Source: Mytilus galloprovincialis (lineage: Eukaryota > Mollusca > Bivalvia > Mytilida > Mytilidae). From it: DNA of 64,000 bases. The notes below the pieces were generated by a model. The model made no database searches, had not been told where the DNA came from, and worked only from the letters and a program-made list of their open reading frames with translations. Below, one piece after another: positions 11,750-23,141 of the stretch (the stretch's first letter is position 1; each line of letters opens with the position of its first letter). The stretch is taken from NCBI RefSeq assembly GCF_965363235.1, contig NC_134843.1, positions 5,022,001-5,086,000 on the forward strand, given 5' to 3'. The translations under genes were made by a program, and so were the position numbers.

Positions 11750-14064
11750 GGCCATAAAAAAGAATAGGTTTGTTTGCCCAAACGCTACCTACCCAGAACT
11801 AGAGGCTCTAAAGAGCCTGTGTCGCTCACCTTGGTCTATGTGACTATTAAACAAAGGAAGCAGATGGATTCATGACAAAATTGTATTTTGGTGATGGTGA
11901 TGTGTTTGTACATCTTACTTTACTGAACATCCTTGCTGCTTACAATTATCTCTATCTATAATGAACTTGGCCCAGTAGTTTCAGTGGAAAATGTTAGTAA
12001 AAATTTACAAATTTTATAAAAATTGTTGAAAATTGACTATAAAGGACAATAACTCCTTAGGGGGTCAATTGACCATTTCGGTCATGTTGACTTATTTGTA
12101 AATCTTACTTTGCTGAACATTATTGCTGTTTACAGTTTATCTCTATCTATAATAATATTCAAGACAATAACCAAAAACAGCAAAATTTCCTTAAAATTAC
12201 CAATTTAGGGGCAGCAACCCAACAACGGGTTGTCAGATTCATCTGAAAATTTCGGGGCAGATAGATCTTGACCTGATAAACAAATTAACCCCCATGTCAG
12301 ATTTGCTCTAAACGCTTTGGTTTTTGAGTTTATAAGCCAAAAACTGCATTTTACCCCTATGTTCTATTTTTAGCCATGGCGGCCATCTTGGTTGGATGGC
12401 CGGGTCATCGGACACATTTTTTAAACTAGATACCCCAAAGATGATTGTGGATAAGTTTGGATTAATTTGGCCCAGTAGTTTCAGAGGAGAAAATTTTTGT
12501 AAAAGATTACTAAGATTTACGAAAAATGGTTAAAAATTGACTATAAAGGGCAATAACTCCTATATGGGTCAACTGACCATTTCGGTCATGTTGACTTATT
12601 TGTAAATCTTACTTTGCTGAACATTATTGCTGTTTACAGTTTATTTTTATCTATAATAATTTTCAAGATAATAACCAAAAACAGTAAAATTTCCTTAAAA
12701 TGACCAATTCAGGGGCAGGAACCCAACAACTGGTTGTCCGATTTATCTGAAAATTTCAGGGCAGATAGATCTTGACCTGATAAACAATTTAGCACCTGTC
12801 AGATTTGCTCTAAACGCTTTGGTTTTTGAGTTATAAGCCAAAAACTGCATTTTACCCCTATGTTCTATTTTTAGCCATGGCGGCCATCTTGGTTGGATGG
12901 CTGGGTCATCAGACACATTTTTTAAACTAGATACCCCAAAGATGATTGTGAATAAGTTTGGATTAATTTGGCCCAGTAGTTTCAGAGGAGAAGATTTTTG
13001 TAAAAGATTACTAAGATTTACGAAAAATGGTTAAAAATTGACTATAAAGGGCAATAACTCCTAAAGGGGTCAACTGACCATTTCGGTCATGTTGACTTAT
13101 TTGTAAATCTTACTTTGCTGAACATAATGGCTGTTTACAGTTTATCTCTATCTATAATAATATACAAGATAATAACCAAAAACAGCAAAATTTCCTTAAA
13201 ATTACCAATTCAGGGGCAGCAACCCAACAACAGGTTGTCAGATTCATCTGAAAATTTCAGGGTAGATAGATCTTGACCTGATAAACAATTTTACCAATGT
13301 CAGATTTGCTCTAAATGCTTTGGTTTTTAAGTTATAAGCCAACCAGGTGCTCCGCAGGGCGCAGCTTTATACGACCGCAGAGGTCGAACCCTGAACAGTT
13401 GGGGCAAGTATGGACAAAACATTCAAGCGTGATACAGCTCTGAATTTGGATTGTGATCAAATTTTTGACATTACATGGGTTTTTTTTACACAAAACAAAT
13501 GTCAAGATTTTACAAATCAATTAAAGATTTCTTCTTCAAACTTTTTAAATCTAAAATTAAATAGTTGACACAGCATAGGTTTCTGACACAGAATGAATGT
13601 GGTCTAATGAACTTAAAAAGTTTTTTTTTGCCTTTGAGCAATTCACTATGCTGTTGAATATTAATCCTCTCAAAAAAATGTTTGAAGAAATTTTCTTTTT
13701 ATTTATGAAATCTGAAATGAGAAAAATTTAAACCCCCCCCCCCTTTTTTTTCACATCCCCGTTTCCCTTTTTCCAAAACTGATATCAATTCAAATTTCTA
13801 ATGGAGTTTGCAACGATAACTACTCTTTTAAATACATCATAAAATATTAAAATGTAAAATAAAGTGCTTCAGGGACTAAACTTAACTGTTTTTGTCTAGG
13901 GGCCAGCTGCCCCCCCCCCCCCCCTAAGATATTTTGTTCAGGGGCCCAGTTGAAATTTTAGGAGCCCAACCAATCTTTATACAAAAAGACTAAATGAAAA
14001 TATCACTGAATGGTAAAGATTGGTTGGTAGTAAAAGTGAATATACATTGTTTATTGTATAAAAC

Positions 14065-14350
14065 AATAAAAAAAAAACTTCATCAGCAACATTTTATATT
14101 GGCAAATTTCCAATGAAGTTATTTACATAAAGTTATTGGCAAATAAAAATAGAAAATGACATCATAGTCATGTCTGGCAAATGTCCAACATACATTATCT
14201 TAAAACATTTTAGATAAGATAAGGAAAAAAAACTTCATCAGCAACATTTTATATTGGCAAATTTCCAATGAAGTTATTTACATAAAGTTATTGGCAAATA
14301 AAAATAGAAAATGACATCATAGTCATGTCTGGCAAATTTCCAACATATAT
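14065..14350. repeat. Local direct duplication, about 160 bp
   Basis: Two nearly identical copies beginning AAACTTCATCAGCAACATTT, at about 14075 and 14229. Both run through ATTGGCAAATTTCCAATGAA and GACATCATAGTCATGTCTGG, so the duplication is recent. Just downstream (14385-14485) are three copies of a TTGCTATTGCACAATA-like motif. Confidence 0.8.
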
Positions 14351-14618
14351 TATCAACTACTATTCTATACAAAGAAAGATAACTCCAATTGAAAATTAAT
14401 TGCTATTGCACAATATTGTGCAATTAGATATTATTTCTTGCTATTGTGCAATACTGTGCATTTGAAAATTTCTTGCTATTGCACAATACTTGATATGGAA
14501 TCCTGATTTGGACCAACTTGAAAACTGGGCCCATAATCAAAAATCAAAGTACATATTTAGATAAAGCATATCAAATAAGCCCAAGAATTTAATTTTTGTT
14601 AAAATCAAACTTAGTTTA

Positions 14619-16542
14619 GGCCTAAAATAAAATTTCATTTGTTTGGCATTGCCGCCCGACCCACTGAAAAACTTGCCGCCCAAATAATTTTATTTGCGTT
14701 TCAGAAATTTATTTTTTTTTATTTAAAAAAAAATCGAAATTGTGCCGGAATTTGATCGTATCCGCCGAGTTTGTTCCTGGCTTTACTTATTTCAAATCAC
14801 GATCTTAAAAGCGCTTGCCTTACACAGTAATGGGAGCAAACATTTAAATGACATGGAATAGAAAAAGTTTGCCAAAAGTAATGTCAAAGAGGCCGGCAGG
14901 GGAAAGCATCAATGCATTGGTTAAGGGAGATAGATTTTATCAAAAATCAAATGTTCAGCTATTCTTTGAAAGAAACGTTCTGAGAGACCTTGTAGAGGAC
15001 TCAAGTTTTATCTTTTGTAAAGGCTAAAAGCAGAAACAGATGATTTCTGCTCGACTTTGTCGCTTCATGAGATAGAAGTTTTTCACCGGGACATCACAGA
15101 ACAAATATGCGTGGCTCTTACATTTGTTGAACTTATTAAATATTTGAAATGTATCATTGACAAATTTTCCCTTGAACCAGAGAACAAAGTATCTACTATA
15201 GTCAGAACCACAATGATGCATTCAAGATAATTATGGCTGTAAGCACTAAAGCCCATAGACCAAAACGGGCCAGATTTACAGGTTAATAGTAGTTTTGTAC
15301 CAGTAGATGCTAGCCTGGTACAAAACATACATATTTTAAAGACTAGCATCTTGTGTCAATTGAAGCACTTCCCCCTTTTCTTGCCTTTCTTCTTAACATG
15401 AATAAAATAATTCTTAAAACATAAAAGATACTGACAGAAACATATTTATAAATGTATCTAGTGTACTAGTGATGAATAAAATCCCTTCCTTTTCCACAAT
15501 TCTAAGGGCTCATTAATTTATCTGTATTCATGTAATACATGTCCAGATTTCTGTTAATCAAACAAGCATTACAACCCATAATTTATTTATCTGCAAAAAT
15601 TGTCTGTCCTGCTGCATATTTCCATTTTGAATTTATCGTACGTTTTAAACCTATAGCCCTGAAAAACCTTGCACTAATGGATAATATTAGTATAAACACC
15701 ATGTCTATTTGTGCCAACCTTCCAAATTTTTAATATTTTGCTATCCTTATTTGGTACAGATCCTATATCCTCAAAACTTATCAGGGGCAGTAGGCGTGTT
15801 TGTATGGTAGTTCGTCACACCTTTCATGTATGATTACTAGCCTCTAGGTATTGGTTTGAGCCCTAGTTGGGCAGTTGCAAAATTAAGGTTTGATTTTCAT
15901 GTCATATGTGATAAGGTTAATCAGTTTCTTCCCGCAGGTTGCCGCCGTTTTCCTTCAAGTACTACGGTTTAATAGTATGCCAACAAAACTGACTGCCATG
16001 AAATTACATACGGTGTAGAAAGTGATGTTTATAAAACCAAAGCAAACAATAAAAGTTTTAAATCTTTGTCCATTTGTACAAGGAGCCGTAGTGGTTGAGC
16101 CATTTAACTTATGGTAATTTTACCAAACTGTGACCACAAGATGTGACATCAGGCCTCTGTTCAATTGGCAGTCCCACAATAAAAGTTCAATTTTCACGTC
16201 ATGCATTGTACATTTTATATGGTTAATTTGTCAGTTTCCTGCCTCAGTTCTGTGTTTTTTTCTGGGTCCTTTGGTTAACTCTGCCGACAAAACTGACTGT
16301 CTTACATGAAATTATCCATATGATGTAGAATGTGACATTGACGGTTGACCCCGTTCAAAGAAACCACCAGCATGTACACACAACAATGCTGCAATGCTTT
16401 AGACAACATTGGTCTAGAGACTTCATGATTTACATGTATAAAGCTTTTAAATGTAAAAAAAAAAAAAAAATCCCTACCTACCTACCCACCTGCTGATAGT
16501 GTGGGTCGGCAATGCCAAACAAACAATTTTTTAAGGGTGGCC
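14619..16542. mobile_element. PIF/Harbinger-like element, 1.9 kb, TTA target duplication
   Basis: The left end GGCCTAAAATAAAATTTCAT followed by TTGTTTGGCATTGCC pairs with the reverse complement of the right end, GGCCACCCTTAAAAAATTGT followed by TTGTTTGGCATTGCC. TTA occurs on both sides (14616-14618 and 16543-16545). Joining the flanks gives CTTAGTTTAATTTTGGACC, which matches the surrounding repeat at about 16797-16815. TTA is the classic Harbinger duplication. The interior has no transposase but holds SINE-like sequence at 15.8-16.3 kb and a poly(A)/CCTACC tract near 16460-16490. Confidence 0.8.
15780..16340 (+). repeat. Two tandem tRNA-related SINE-like units
   Basis: Two diverged units of about 300 bp. 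Each has a tRNA-like head: the second has AGCCGTAGTGGTTGAGCC with box-A-like spacing and TGTTCAATTGG as a weak B box; the first has GGTTTGAGCCC as a B box. A shared body follows (TTTTCATGTCAT, TGGTTAAT...CAGTTTCCTGCC, GACAAAACTGACTG, TGATGTAGAATGTGAC). The tRNA parentage is an inference from these box-like motifs. Confidence 0.45.
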
Positions 16543-16965
16543 TTAATTTTGGACCCTTTGGACCTTAATGTAGACCAATTTGAAAACAGGACCAAAAATG
16601 AAGAATCTACATACACAGTTAGATTTGGTATATCAAAGAACCCCATTTATTCAATTTTTGATGAAATCAAACAAAGTTTAATTTTGGACCCCGATTTGGA
16701 CAAACTTGAAAACTGGGCCAATAATCAAGAATCTAAGTACATTTTTAGATTCAGCATATCAAAGAACCTAACTGATTCATTTTTTGTCAAAATCAAACTA
16801 AGTTTAATTTTGGACCCTTTGGACCTTAATGTAGACCAATTTGAAAACGGGACCAAAAGTTAAGAATCTACATACACAGTCATGACAGTTAGATTCGGCA
16901 TATCAAAGAACCCCAATTATTCAATTTGGATGAAATCAAACAAAGTTTAATTTTGGACCCTTTGG
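16543..16965. repeat. Tandem repeat of about 130-140 bp, three to four copies
   Basis: Repeated landmarks are TTTAATTTTGGACCCTTTGG, CTTAATGTAGACCAATTTGA, AAGAATCTACATACACAGTT and ATATCAAAGAACCCC. The unit stays open in one plus frame for about 120 codons, but the frame has no start context or splice logic, so I read it as non-coding repeat. Confidence 0.75.
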
Positions 16966-16974
16966 GCCCCTTAT

Positions 16975-17640
16975 TCTGTTGGGACCAAAACTCCCAAAAT
17001 CAATACCAACCTTCCTTTTATGGTCATAAACCTTGTGTTTAAATTTCATAGATATCTATTTACTTATACTAACGTTATGGTGCGAAAACCAAGAAAAATG
17101 CTTATTTGGGTCCCTTTTTGGCCCCTAATTCCTAAACTGTTGGGACCTAAACTCCCAAAATCAATACCAACCTTCCTTTTGTAGTCATTAACATTGTGTT
17201 TAAATTTCATTGATTTCTATATACTTAAACTAAAGTTATTGTGCGAAAACCAAGAATAATGCTTATTTGGGCCCTTTTTTGGCCCTTAATTCCTAAACTG
17301 TTGAAACCAAAACTCCCAAAATCAATCCCAACCATTCTTTTGTGGTCATAAACCTTGTGTCAAAATTTCATAGATTTCTATCAACTTAAACTAAAGTTAT
17401 AGTGCGAAAACCAAGAAAATGCCTATTTGGGCCCTTTTTGGCCCCTAATTCCTAAAATGTTGGGACCAAAACTCCCAAAATCAATACCAACCTTCCTTTT
17501 GTGGTCATAAACCTTGTGTTAAAAAATTTCATAGATTTCCATTCACTTTTACTAAAGTTAGAGTGCGAAAACTAAAAGTATTCGGACGACGACGACGACG
17601 ACGACGCCAACGTGATAGCAATATACGACGAAAAATTTTT
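16975..17640. repeat. 160-bp tandem repeat, four copies, plus CGACGA tract
   Basis: ACTCCCAAAATCAATACCAA (or close variants) recurs about every 160 bp from 16990 to 17480, with GTGCGAAAACCAAGAA and TTGGGCCC in each unit. A CGACGACGACG run follows at 17585-17607, then the right end of the 4.3-kb element. The inverse of these motifs appears at 29220-29480. Confidence 0.8.
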
Positions 17641-19136
17641 CAAATTTTGCGGTCGTATAAAAACTGCATTTTACCCCTATGTTCTATTTTTAGCCATGGC
17701 GGCCATCTTGGTTGGATGGCTGGGTCATCAGACACATTTTTTAAACTAGATACCCCAAAGATGATTGTGAATAAGTTTGGATTAATTTGGCCCAGTAGTT
17801 TCAGAGGAGAAGATTTTTGTAAAAGATTACTAAGATTTACGAAAAATGGTTAAAAATTGACTATAAAGGGCAATAACTCCTAAAGGGGTCAACTGACCAT
17901 TTCGGTCATGTTGACTTATTTGTAAATCTTACTTTGCTGAACATAATGGCTGTTTACAGTTTATCTCTATCTATAATAATATACAAGATAATAACCAAAA
18001 ACAGCAAAATTTCCTTAAAATTACCAATTCAGGGGCAGCAACCCAACAACAGGTTGTCAGATTCATCTGAAAATTTCAGGGTAGATAGATCTTGACCTGA
18101 TAAACAATTTTACCAAATGTCAGATTTGCTCTAAATGCTTTGGTTTTTAAGTTATAAGCCAAAAACTGCATTTTACCCCTATGTTCTATTTTTAGCCGTG
18201 GCAGCCATCTTGGTTGGTTGGCCAGGTCACCGGACACATTTTTTAAACTAGATACCCCAAAGATAATTGTGGCCAAGTTTGGATAAATTTGGCCCAGTAG
18301 TTTCAGAGGAGAAGATTTTTGTAAAAGATTATTAAGATTTACGAAAAATGGTTAAAAATTGACTATAAAGGGCAATAACTCCTAAAGGGGTCAACTGATC
18401 ATTTCGGTCATGTTGACTTATTTGTAAATCTTACTTTGCTGAACATTATTGCTGTTTACTGTTTATCTCTACCTATAATAATATTCAAGATAATAACCAA
18501 AAACAGCAAAATTTCCTTAAAATTACTAATTCAGGGGCAGCAACCCAACAACGGGTTATCCGATTCATCTGAAAATTTCAGGGCAGATAGATCTTGACCT
18601 GTTACACAAGTTTACCCCATGTCAGATTTGCTCTAAATGCTTTGGTTTTTGAGTTATAAGCCAAAAACTGCATTTTACCCCTATGTTCTATTTTTAGCCA
18701 TGGCGGCCATCTTGGATGGTTGGCCGGGTCACCGGACACATTTTTTAAACTAGATACCCCAATGATGATTTTGGCCAAGTTTGGTGTAATTTGGCCCAGT
18801 AGTTTCAGAGGAGAAGATTTTTGTAAAAGTTAACGACGCCAGACGACGACGGACGACAGACGACGGACGACAGACGACGGACGACGGACGCCAAGTGATG
18901 GGAAAAGCTCACTTGGCCCTTTGGGCCAGGTGAGCTAAAAAAGCTGCTTACTAAAATTCTTTTATTGTCCTGATTTGAAGAAGTTTTTTTTAATCAGATA
19001 GGCATGAAGACTAATAAACACCCGATACTTCAATTTCTCTTTTTGAAAAAAAAAAAAAGAAAATGCCTACCTACCTACCCACTGTCTCAACCTTTGGGTA
19101 GGGTTTGGGCAAACCAAAATATTTTTAATTGTGGCC

Positions 19137-19345
19137 TGATCTACCATTAGACTTGTAGAGTTATGCATATATATATATATATATAATCGGACAATTTAAT
19201 ATTATATTACAATTACATAGGGGCGTAGCCAAATAATCTCCATGGAAATGAGATATACCAATGCTTATACAACTGCATATTAACTATCATTAATCTACCA
19301 CTAGACTTGTAGAGTTATGCATATATATATTTAACCGGACAATTT
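19137..19345. repeat. Family D array, right part
   Basis: Continuation of the array broken by the 7.4-kb insertion: ATCTACCATTAGACTTGTAG, an ATATATAT run, CATGGAAATGAGATATACCA and ACAACTGCATATTAACTATC. Confidence 0.7.
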
Positions 19346-22300
19346 AACATTACAATGTAGATGAATGCAAAATGGTTTTGTGCAGGAAAAATTATGCAAT
19401 TAAGCGAATTATGCTATTTTAAAAGCGGTATGCAATTAAGTGGAGTCAACTGCATTTACTTTTAAACTTGTACAGTGATTCAATATAATGATAATTGCTT
19501 GTGTTATTTGGCATGAAATTATGTTCTGTTGTACGTCTTATTTTGTACTTGTTTAAAAAAGGGGATGCTGATAGTGTATATCAATATAATAGCATGTGTT
19601 TGACTTTTAAAACTATTGTCTTTGTAACTGGATTCAAATTTTTTTTTTAATCTAAATTTTCAAAAGATTAGAATTTACTGTTCAAAATGTTATTAAATAA
19701 TGCAATCAATCACCTATCTTGATAAAGTTCCTACATGTATCCGGTGTGTCAATCTACCTGTAGAAGTGATTAGCCATCTTTAGCCCGATATCCCCTTGGG
19801 TTTTAAAACTGTAACAAGGAGGATCATAACATATACAGCCCAAAGGTTATGCAATTACAGGCAATTGATAATAATTGCTAAGAAAATGGCTACATAAACA
19901 AAAATAAATTTTGACAATGGTGGGCCTTTGGCAGGGACAAATTAACAATGGCACAGGTTATATAACGGTGGCAGAAGATATTTAAACAATGGTGGTGCCC
20001 CTCCCATCATCATGAAACAGGTCATGGAGATAGCTGATACTGATTGGGGTGATGTCCAACAATGTATTTCAAAGCTAACAGCAGCCAATGATTTAAAGGA
20101 TTTAGACAATAACAGACAATAAAATAAATGGAAACATTAACATTCTGGCAAATCTACAAACAGAAAACTTTTTTATGAGGGACCAGAGATTCTCTAGTCG
20201 ATGTACAAAATGGATGACATGAAACAGGATCTGTTGTGTACATCTTTGCGCCTTACAACTATGAAACAATATTGATCACTGACAAATATCAAAATCTGTA
20301 AAATTGTATGGACCCGAATTTGATTTATAATATCAAGAAATTCAGGTCTGTCAAATTTTACCGAGTTTATTTTATTCTCTCCGGAAGTGACTTTTTTTGG
20401 GAAATTCTGGGAAACCATTTTCAAGCTAAAGTAAATATTTGTTCACCTCAAATGGAATCTTATCTTAATTTATTATTTCTTTTGGATATTTCTGGAAATA
20501 TTTTGCATCAATAAACACACAAAAGGTAGGACTTAAAAACTACATAAAAATGTCAAGCTGGCAATGAAAATTTCATGTCAAAATTGGCCAATGGGTGTCA
20601 AAACTATAAAAGTCCAGAAGGAAAAAACAGTATCAGCATTATTACGTCGTAGGAAGGAGTCACAAAAAATTTTTAAATAGTCTTTCAAGGCGTCATTACT
20701 ATTTGGCCCTGTTACAGATTCTCAATCAGCTGTACTAGACCTTGACTGTCAAGTTTTGGGTCCAATACAGCTAACCTCAAATCTATCACAGGGAAAATAC
20801 AGAAACAGCCAGTTAAAAGCGCTATATGTCTCAACCAACCCTAATTATTGTTGTGTCATATGTTTTCGTATCATCCACATTTCATCAGTTGCGATTTGAC
20901 ACGCATATATTGTGTCATTTTTTTTTTTTTTATATTTACAACCACCAAAACACTACAACTTGACAAGTTTAAAACATATTCAAGTCGCTTCAAAAGATTT
21001 TTGAACAAATTTCATAAAACTGACATGATGACCCATTTTTATTTAATGTCAAAATATGCATTACTAGAATAGTTGTTGAGAAATTTTCTAAAGAGTGACA
21101 TGAAGTACAGCTATGTCGTATACCTGTCTGACACTGGATCTTCAAGACATGTGAGTGTCATGTGATTTTTTTTGTCGTTTTTATTACAAACCAGCGAGTT
21201 AAAATTAACAGGGTTCTTATATAAAATTGTTGTTCAAACTCCATTAATTCAATATTCTACTGACAATTCTTTTCATACAGCTAAATACATAAAGATGAAA
21301 AACAGTCTTAGCTTTTACATTTTGAAAACTGCATTTAAAATTCATAAAAATAATGTTTTTTGTAGAAACCCAGTGTCTGAAATTTTTTTACAATGTTATA
21401 ATTTCAGAACATGAAACATCAACCTAAAACTATTTACCACTTAGTTTTAGTACTGAAAAAGAATTAAATAACTGTTTTTTATGATTCAAGCAATAACCAG
21501 AACCAAGACTTTGGAAAATACTTATTTCCCGTGTATTTGAAATATATTTCGATCTTTAATTAATTTTTTTATTTGAATTTATTGGATCGATGGCACCTTT
21601 GTTGACAAAAACAAGTGTCTTGTGTTTTCAACCTATTTAAAAAACGGGTCTAAAGTCGGAAATGACATGTCGTACAAATCAGGAATTGGTTATAAATTTG
21701 ATATCAAAGTTTATAACAAAGTAATAGAGGCGATCAAACTTATGACTTAATGAATTAAATGGTTACATATACAACATTAAGATATAAAATATTATTTTGA
21801 TATCTTTTTTGGACAAGTTGTACACATTTCAAAATGAGGCACATTGGAAGCCTTGTATGGTCTTGTATATATTCATGTTTTTGTTAAATACTTTAGTTAA
21901 TGCATTGTGAAGTGAGGTTGGTGAGTATTGTCTGTAATTTTCACTGACAGACTGTTTTTTCTGTAAATAAAAATTAACTGATATTTCATTTTTCGGTAAA
22001 AAGCTGTAAGGAGCATGCACATTTCCATATGCAAATTACCTGTAAGTATTACAACTAACCAAATGACAGTCATGTGACTTAATGACCTTGAAGTTAACTT
22101 TGCATGCAAAAAGACCTCTGACATATTTTTAGAAAATTTGTTTATTTTAGATCGTTTATTTGGGAAGGTTATACTAGTATTAGTGGAAGAGTACGAAAAT
22201 GTGATATCAAATAAAAATCATAAATACTTGATTATTATAACTTAATTTGGAAAATCTTCACCACACGTGGTACATGTATCATTTGCTATTGTTACTTAAT
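19346..22300. other. Mostly featureless, one coding-looking fragment
   Basis: AT-rich and without a supported gene. A 36-codon plus-strand stretch at 20012-20122 (MKQVMEIADTDWGDVQQC then ISKLTAANDLKDLDNN, stop TAA) has protein-like composition and an open extension upstream (NNGGAPPII). I do not recognise it and see no splice acceptor. It may be a gene fragment or retrocopy. Confidence 0.4.
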
Positions 22301-22309
22301 ATAGCAGCC

Positions 22310-22433
22310 CAATATGACGTCACATGGGCATGCGCATCATACAGGAAGTGAAAGTAGAATTAGGTCGAAAGCGTAAGACGATCGAAAACACAATACGAGA
22401 CGATTCAAAAACACACATCACACGAGGATTAAG
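22310..22433 (+). promoter_or_regulatory. Promoter and putative non-coding first exon
   Basis: Within 40 bp lie a perfect CRE (TGACGTCA, 22315-22322), an NRF1-like GCATGCGCA (22328-22336) and an ETS-like CAGGAAGTG (22342-22350). This is a typical TATA-less housekeeping promoter arrangement. A CpG-containing stretch follows, ending GAGGATTAAG|GTAACC at 22433/22434, a plausible 5' splice donor. The next plausible acceptor is at 23023. That a transcript starts here is inference. Confidence 0.5.
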
Positions 22434-22876
22434 GTAACCCACTTTTGCACAAGTGGGACCAAATATATTTTCAATTATGACTTTAACAGTTCAATACCTA
22501 GCCTATAGCTACTAAATGGTCACTTTGGTCAAGTTAACAAGTATTGCCAAGTACAATGTAGACCAGAGCTTATATACATTGATACACTGAAACAAATATG
22601 AAACATTTGCAAAAACGATCATAATAATGGCGGGAAAAAAATAACAAATTTACCAATATCTGATGATGCATAAAAGAAACATTCAGCCTCACGAAGTCAC
22701 ACTAAATGAATTTGAAATTTGACTATTCACATATTTATCATACCTTCATAATTAAACTATGATCTTCAAATCATAAATTTGGCTTAAATCTCAATTTCAT
22801 GTGTCTGTTAGTGTTATCTGTTATCATGTTTTTTTCTGCCGCCAAGATTAAATTCTTTCGGAACTTCTCTGCTTCT

Positions 22877-22894
22877 GAAACTGAAACCGAAAGT
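22877..22894 (+). promoter_or_regulatory. IRF/ISRE-like element
   Basis: GAAACTGAAACCGAAAGT contains three GAAA cores at 6-bp spacing, the consensus bound by interferon-regulatory factors. It lies about 140 bp upstream of the putative coding exon. Molluscs have IRF genes, but use of this site is untested. Confidence 0.4.
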
Positions 22895-23023
22895 AATGTA
22901 TTACGTAATCCGACACGCGCATGACTTTCCGAAAATAGAAAAATATTTCGGTCAATTCTCTACGCGGCCTAAACTATTGCATATTAAATAAAATCGTCAA
23001 GTATTAAAACTTTTACATTACAG

Positions 23024-23141
23024 GATACATCAATGGATATTTCAGGGATCCCGAAAAATTTTCATGATTTTAATGTAACAAGTGTGGACACAGATCAGTA
23101 TGGATGGTCCCGGAGAAAACTAGTTTCGTTTTCAATGTTTA
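23024..23141 (+). CDS. Putative first coding exon, function unknown, ended by a MITE
   Basis: After the acceptor TTTTACATTACAG (exon from 23024) an ATG at 23033 opens MDISGIPKNFHDFNVTSV and continues DTDQYGWSRRKLVSFSMF. The composition is protein-like rather than AT-rich noise. I do not recognise the product. The frame then enters a MITE with ends TAGGTGTCAGACCACCAATT. Skipping the MITE gives a stop after a few codons. Either a donor lies earlier in the exon (CA|GTATGG near 23098 is a weak candidate) or the exon has been disrupted by the insertion. The upstream promoter region and IRF-like site make a real gene start plausible. No further exon was found. Confidence 0.35.

Larger units (their letters stand above)
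13343..17661. mobile_element. 4.3-kb element with inverted ends, inserted in the 501-bp array
   Basis: The 501-bp unit is broken exactly at GTTATAAGCCAA|AAACTGC. The insert begins CCAGGTGCTCCGCAGGGCGC followed by AGCTTTATACGACCGCAGAG. TTTATACGACCGCA at 13366-13379 is matched inverted as TGCGGTCGTATAAA at 17648-17661, preceded by a CGACGACGACG tract. No clear target duplication is visible beyond a few As. A minus-strand relative lies at about 29115-30410. No transposase frame is seen. It contains a Harbinger-like insertion and two internal tandem families. Superfamily unknown. Confidence 0.65.
11801..18936. repeat. 501-502-bp tandem repeat array (interrupted)
   Basis: CCATGGCGGCCATCTTGG recurs at 12374 and 12875 and again at 17694, 18196 (variant) and 18698, giving a 501-502-bp period. 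Each unit also carries AACTAGATACCCCAAAGATG, ATTTGGCCCAGTAGTTTCAG and CATTTCGGTCATGTTGACTT. The array opens with the small palindrome AGGCTCTAAAGAGCCT (11803-11818). It closes with GACGACGGAC repeats (about 18840-18895) and a 14-bp-stem hairpin AGCTCACTTGGCCC...GGGCCAGGTGAGCT (18906-18936). The CGCTCACCTTGG near the left end is roughly inverse to the right hairpin, so this may be an element with inverted ends and internal tandem units. It is split between 13342 and 17662 by another insertion. Confidence 0.75.
11750..19136. mobile_element. PIF/Harbinger-like element, 7.4 kb, carrying nested repeats
   Basis: The left end GGCCATAAAAAAGAATAGGT followed by TTGTTTGCCCAAAC matches the reverse complement of the right end, GGCCACAATTAAAAATATTT then TGGTTTGCCCAAAC. 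The inverted repeats are about 44 bp. TGA flanks both ends (11747-11749 and 19137-19139). Removing the element restores the family D sequence ATCACTGATCTACCA, seen intact near 11597. GGCC ends with a 3-bp duplication are typical of the PIF/Harbinger superfamily. No transposase is visible. Almost all of its length is other repeats, so the original element was probably short and was inflated by later insertions. Confidence 0.75.

Noticed and set aside
16501-16863. 120-codon plus frame
   Set aside because: It is the translation of a tandem non-coding repeat within a nested transposon, with the same motif repeated and no gene context.
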